The position numbers and the translations under genes are program-made. From NCBI GenBank assembly GCA_964653235.1, contig CAZZCP010000091.1, positions 1 through 8,368 on the forward strand: DNA of 8,368 nt. The letters are read 5' to 3'. The notes beneath the pieces were generated by a model. The model was given only the letters and a program-made list of their open reading frames with translations, was not told the DNA's origin and did no database searches. Within the stretch, counting starts at the first letter, position 1. Each line of letters starts with the position of its first letter. Below, piece by piece: positions 5,838-8,368 of this stretch. This stretch comes from CAZZCP01 sp964653235. Its GTDB lineage: Bacteria > Bdellovibrionota > Bdellovibrionia > Bdellovibrionales > UBA840.

Positions 5838-6802
5838 TATTGCATCCATATCTTTCGATCGAGCTGATGGGTGGCTTCAATGGTTCTTATGGTTCCAGTG
5901 TGCGATCTCATCACAATCGAGTGAGTCCTGCATCTTCTTTGAGGCATAAATTGAACCGAGTCTAGTAGTGGGCCTTGAGTTACTCCTGTAGCGACAAACA
6001 TCACATCTCCGCTAGCAAGTTCTTCGAGAGAATAAATTTTATCAAAGTCAGAAATCCCCATTTTTGCGGCTCGAGCTTTTTCTTCTTCATTTCGCCATTT
6101 TATTTGACCTTGAAAGTCTCCGCCTAAGCATTTCATCGCTGCAGCTGAGATCACTCCCTCAGGAGCACCCCCAATACCCAGCAAAAGATCAATGCCAGAA
6201 TTGGGCCAAGCTGAAGCCAGAGAGGTTGAGACATCCCCATCGGTGATAAGCTGAATGCGCGCACCAGCTGAGCGTACCTCTTCAATCAGATCATTGTGTC
6301 TAGGGCGATCTAAAATAGAAACAGTGATTTCTTCAATCGGTTTTTTTAAACAGTCAGAGAGTATTCTTAAATTCTCGGTAGGGCTTTTGCGAATGTCGAC
6401 TCTCCCTTTAGCTTCAGGACCAACGGCAAGTTTGTCCATATAGCTGTCTGGAGCATGTAAGAAGTTTCCTTTTAAAGCCACGGCGATAACAGCGATGGCT
6501 CCATTTTGTCCGGTGGCACAAAGATTGGTTCCTTCTAATGGGTCTAGCGCAATATCAATTTGCGGTGATCCAGCAGTGGCCATACCCACCTTCTCGCCGA
6601 TGTAAAGCATCGGAGCTTCGTCCCTTTCACCTTCGCCAATAACGACGGTTGCATCGACATCGACACGATCAAAAGCTTTTCTCATTGCATCGACAGCAGC
6701 TTGGTCGGCTTCTTTGCCATTGCCTCTGCCCATGTGCCTTGCCGAAGCAATAGCAGCAGATTCTGTGATTCGAACAAACTCAAGCGCAAGGTTACGGTCC
6801 AT
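5837..6802 (-). CDS. glpX: Class II fructose-1,6-bisphosphatase (GlpX)
   Basis: The 321-residue cytosolic enzyme hydrolyses fructose 1,6-bisphosphate to fructose 6-phosphate, the committed step of gluconeogenesis. Metal and substrate residues match those known for E. coli GlpX: D33, E57 within GEGERDEAPM (56-65), D87 and E90 within DPLEGTN, and E215 within GIGGAPEGVISA. The last three are shifted by two from the E. coli D85, E88 and E213. Length is close to the 336 residues of the E. coli protein and all key residues are present, so it should be active. The ATG is preceded by AAGGAG at 5-base spacing, a strong ribosome binding site. No other bisphosphatase is visible in the window. The GlpX family can also act on sedoheptulose bisphosphate in some bacteria, which cannot be judged here. 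Confidence 0.95.
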   Translation of the reverse strand: MDRNLALEFVRITESAAIASARHMGRGNGKEADQAAVDAMRKAFDRVDVDATVVIGEGERDEAPMLYIGEKVGMATAGSPQIDIALDPLEGTNLCATGQNGAIAVIAVALKGNFLHAPDSYMDKLAVGPEAKGRVDIRKSPTENLRILSDCLKKPIEEITVSILDRPRHNDLIEEVRSAGARIQLITDGDVSTSLASAWPNSGIDLLLGIGGAPEGVISAAAMKCLGGDFQGQIKWRNEEEKARAAKMGISDFDKIYSLEELASGDVMFVATGVTQGPLLDSVQFMPQRRCRTHSIVMRSHTGTIRTIEATHQLDRKIWMQ

Positions 6803-6872
6803 AGAAACTCCTTAAGTAGCAATAGTTTAAAGGATTTGGTGTTTTTGGCAAGGCTTTCGGCTGGTTTGCTGG

Positions 6873-7487
6873 CTATTTCTTGTAGTCCTCTTCATAGCGG
6901 CTTCGCATTTTGGTGAACATCGCATAACCTGCGACTTCCATTCCAAAATTGAGAAGTATCTTGGGAATGGGAATCGGTTGAAGGCTTACAAATCGGCAAT
7001 CGAGTGAGAATTCTGTGGTTCGGCGATCTAGCCGATCGAGGCGAATGATGCCCTCCATGCCTTTTAGTTTACCCCTTGTATTTAGCCAATGAATGCGGTT
7101 TTTTTTCTCATCGATGCGAAACTGCAGAAATAAGTGTGCATCAAAGTCCATAGCAGAGAATACAAAATGCCATATGTTTTCGTTTGCGAGCTTTTGCGAT
7201 TTTTTGATGTAATCAGAAAGAGAGGAGTATTCAGAGAATTGGATCAGTCTTTTCCACAAAGCATCTTTTGGTACTTTCACATGACCCGCTGCTAAAAAAT
7301 CAAGCTGGTTGGCGCCATGGTTTTGTCTTGAAATGGCTGAAACGATAATGTCATGCTTCAAAATCTTTTCGTAGACTTGCTTTTTCTCTTTCCAAAATAA
7401 TTTTTCAGTCGAATCGGGGAATTGGTGGGCAAAGATCTGAGAAAATACAACAAATAGAAAAAAAACTACTAGTAGGAGTCGTCTCAT
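6873..7487 (-). CDS. Secreted START/SRPBCC-like lipid-binding domain protein
   Basis: The 204-residue protein starts with a signal peptide (MRRLLLVVFFLFVVFSQIFA, about 20 residues). From about residue 60 the pattern fits the helix-grip fold of START/polyketide-cyclase/Coq10-type proteins. A GHVKVPKDALWKRLIQFSEY opening (strand then helix) is followed by strands HFVFSAMDF, HLFLQFRIDEKKNRIHWLN, GIIRLDRL and TEFSLDCRF. A C-terminal helix, ILLNFGMEVAGYAMFTKMRS, comes last. Such domains bind hydrophobic ligands in a deep cavity; a periplasmic version could carry or sense lipids. A single Cys lies near residue 165. The start has only a weak AGG upstream, consistent with the near-leaderless promoter described below. 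It lies 70 bases upstream of glpX on the same strand and could be its operon partner, though glpX has its own strong ribosome binding site. The fold assignment is by eye. Confidence 0.65.
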   Translation of the reverse strand: MRRLLLVVFFLFVVFSQIFAHQFPDSTEKLFWKEKKQVYEKILKHDIIVSAISRQNHGANQLDFLAAGHVKVPKDALWKRLIQFSEYSSLSDYIKKSQKLANENIWHFVFSAMDFDAHLFLQFRIDEKKNRIHWLNTRGKLKGMEGIIRLDRLDRRTTEFSLDCRFVSLQPIPIPKILLNFGMEVAGYAMFTKMRSRYEEDYKK

Positions 7488-7488
7488 T

Positions 7489-7515
7489 TTGCCTAGTATA
7501 GGCGAGAGTTTTAAT
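7489..7515 (+). promoter_or_regulatory. Possible divergent promoter for pgsA
   Basis: On the plus strand TTGCCT (7489-7494) and TTTAAT (7510-7515) have a 15-base spacer, short but possible. If correct it overlaps the leftward promoter base for base, so the two directions would compete. The 49-base intergenic space leaves no room for another arrangement unless pgsA is read from within the neighbouring gene. Confidence 0.3.
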
Positions 7516-7522
7516 TGAGCAA
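7491..7522 (-). promoter_or_regulatory. Promoter for the START-like gene, near-leaderless
   Basis: On the minus strand TTGCTC (7522-7517) and TATACT (7500-7495) are spaced 16 bases apart, a good sigma-70 match. The -10 ends 7 bases before the ATG, so transcription should start at or next to the initiation codon. This agrees with the missing Shine-Dalgarno sequence. The dyad GCCTA-GTA-TAGGC (7491-7503) overlaps the -10 and could be an operator shared with the divergent pgsA. Confidence 0.5.
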
Positions 7523-7536
7523 GTCTGGGAGTTTAG

Positions 7537-8085
7537 ATGCCAAGCCCTTTTCAAAGGTCACTACCCAATATGATAACTTTTAGCCGAATGGCTTTTGTGC
7601 CGTTTTTGCTTTACCTCTTGTACGAGGACTCTGTTTTATATGGATATATTGCAGCAGGACTCTTTGTTTTGGCCTCAATTACCGATTATTTGGACGGCTA
7701 CTTTGCTCGCAAGTATAAAGTAGAAAGCAAATTGGGAAAATTCTTAGATCCTATTTCGGATAAACTCTTGGTCTCTGCCGTTTTGGTTATGCTTGTGCAC
7801 CTTGATCGCATCAATCCCATCTTAGTGGTGGCTCTACTCTCAAGGGATACTTTGATCAATGGTCTTCGTGCGGTTGCTGCCTCAGATAATATTGTTATTG
7901 CAGCAGGCTCACTTGGAAAGTGGAAGACCGCAGTGCAGATGATTGCCATTCCCGCCATTTTGATTCACCAGCCCGTTTTAGGTATACCATTCTATCCTAT
8001 TGGAAATATTGGCCTTTGGCTAAGCCTAGTACTGAGTTTGGTGTCAGGAGTACAGTACATCCAGGGCTTTCTCAAGAAGTCCTAG
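7537..8085 (+). CDS. pgsA: CDP-diacylglycerol--glycerol-3-phosphate 3-phosphatidyltransferase
   Basis: The inner-membrane enzyme transfers the phosphatidyl group of CDP-diacylglycerol to glycerol 3-phosphate, giving phosphatidylglycerol phosphate, the precursor of phosphatidylglycerol and cardiolipin. The CDP-alcohol phosphotransferase signature D-x2-DG-x2-AR-x8-G-x3-D-x3-D is complete: D50, D53-G54, A57-R58, G67, D71 and D75. The N-terminal LPNMITFSRM is the usual amphipathic entry helix of PgsA. Several hydrophobic segments follow (about 18-30, 34-49, 77-95, 120-140 and 155-175). At 182 residues it equals the E. coli protein. GGGAG lies 5 bases before the ATG. It is divergent from the START-like secreted protein and is followed by tRNA-Gly. 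Confidence 0.93.
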   Translation: MPSPFQRSLPNMITFSRMAFVPFLLYLLYEDSVLYGYIAAGLFVLASITDYLDGYFARKYKVESKLGKFLDPISDKLLVSAVLVMLVHLDRINPILVVALLSRDTLINGLRAVAASDNIVIAAGSLGKWKTAVQMIAIPAILIHQPVLGIPFYPIGNIGLWLSLVLSLVSGVQYIQGFLKKS

Positions 8086-8092
8086 CTTGTAC

Positions 8093-8122
8093 TTGACTCA
8101 AGACCGAGACTGCCCCTAAATT
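8093..8122 (+). promoter_or_regulatory. Likely promoter of the tRNA-Gly gene
   Basis: TTGACT (8093-8098) and TAAATT (8117-8122) have an 18-base spacer and lie just after the pgsA stop, placing the start of transcription about 14 bases before the tRNA. A dedicated promoter fits the separate terminator behind the tRNA. Confidence 0.45.
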
Positions 8123-8143
8123 ATGACCTCAAATCTAATGACT

Positions 8144-8219
8144 GCGGCAGTAATTCAGTTGGTAGAATGCCACCTTGCCAAGGTGGATGTCGCCGGTTCG
8201 AGTCCGGTCTGCCGCTCCA
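8144..8219 (+). tRNA. tRNA-Gly (anticodon GCC), CCA encoded
   Basis: A full cloverleaf can be drawn. The acceptor stem GCGGCAG (8144-8150) pairs with CTGCCGC (8209-8215), with discriminator T8216 and CCA at 8217-8219. The D-loop contains AGTTGGTAGA. The anticodon stem CCACC (8170-8174) pairs with GGTGG (8182-8186) around loop TTGCCAA, so the anticodon GCC is at 8177-8179 and reads GGC and GGU. The T-arm has GGTTCGAGTCC. At 76 bases with no mismatch in the acceptor or anticodon stem, it should be functional. Confidence 0.97.
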
Positions 8220-8222
8220 AGC

Positions 8223-8247
8223 AAAACTCCCCGAGGGGAGTTTTTTT
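8223..8247 (+). terminator. Intrinsic terminator after tRNA-Gly
   Basis: AAAACTCCCC and GGGGAGTTTT form a stem of up to 10 pairs (8 if a 4-base loop is allowed), and the 3' arm runs directly into a run of seven T. It starts four bases after the CCA end, so it ends the tRNA transcript. Confidence 0.9.
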
Positions 8248-8319
8248 GTTTGGAGTAATTTGTTTCTGGGCTTTTTACTAAGGAATAAAACGATTGAGAC
8301 GGTGGCAAACAGCGGGTCC

Positions 8320-8365
8320 ATTCCGGAGACATCGTTTACAGTTTATTCCGGAGACATACTTTACA
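8320..8365. repeat. Two 21-bp direct repeats, likely the end of an insertion sequence
   Basis: ATTCCGGAGACATCGTTTACA (8320-8340) recurs as ATTCCGGAGACATACTTTACA (8345-8365), matching at 19 of 21 positions with a period of 25. Read on the minus strand each unit is TGTAAA..ATGTCTCCGGAAT, which resembles the terminal binding sites of transposases I recall from IS481/IS21-type elements. The window ends here, so no transposase gene can be seen. Between the tRNA terminator and these repeats (8248-8319) I see no gene. Confidence 0.4.
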
Positions 8366-8368
8366 CTT

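Noticed and set aside
8121..8332. Minus-strand reading frames opposite the tRNA
   Set aside because: They are the antisense of tRNA-Gly and its terminator. Frames of this kind yield the well-known spurious peptides with RPDSNRR or DRTRTGD segments.

Overview
The window looks like ordinary chromosome from a Gram-negative bacterium of modest GC content. It carries lipoprotein signal peptides, a predicted outer-membrane beta-barrel protein, a bacterial PgsA and a tRNA with encoded CCA. The density of orphan secreted proteins beside housekeeping genes recalls predatory bacteria of the Bdellovibrionota, but that placement is an impression from gene style and not a database result.

Left region (1-3016, minus strand): a two-gene unit. 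A predicted outer-membrane beta-barrel protein (3016 to 1877) is followed after one base by a large lipoprotein that starts with GTG at 1875 and is still open at the left edge (at least 625 codons). The lipoprotein's ribosome binding site lies inside the last codons of the barrel gene, so the two are probably translationally coupled.

Intergenic region (3017-3654): besides a promoter zone with two dyads, it holds a worn reading frame that weakly resembles a small toxin remnant. It also holds a 179-bp non-coding element with 25-bp terminal inverted repeats (22/25 matching) and a perfect 9-bp flanking direct repeat, TAAGCATTT. This has the architecture of a MITE (miniature inverted-repeat transposable element) and is the clearest unexpected structure in the window.

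Centre (3655-5467): a secreted protein of unknown function on the plus strand converges on tcdA (tRNA t6A dehydratase, minus). Behind tcdA is a small lipoprotein with a four-cysteine C-terminal domain.

Right-centre (5544-7487, minus strand): a Cys-rich zinc-ribbon-like protein overlaps the end of glpX (class II fructose-1,6-bisphosphatase) by one base (TAATG). Upstream is a secreted protein with a START/SRPBCC-like domain, whose promoter suggests a leaderless or nearly leaderless mRNA. It is divergent from pgsA.

Right end (7537-8368, plus strand): pgsA (phosphatidylglycerophosphate synthase), a tRNA-Gly(GCC) with its own likely promoter and a strong intrinsic terminator, then two 21-bp direct repeats at the window edge that resemble the end of an insertion sequence. 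The identifiable enzymes serve tRNA modification, gluconeogenesis and phospholipid synthesis. The others are envelope or secreted proteins without assignable function. No defence system, CRISPR array or complete mobile element is present.
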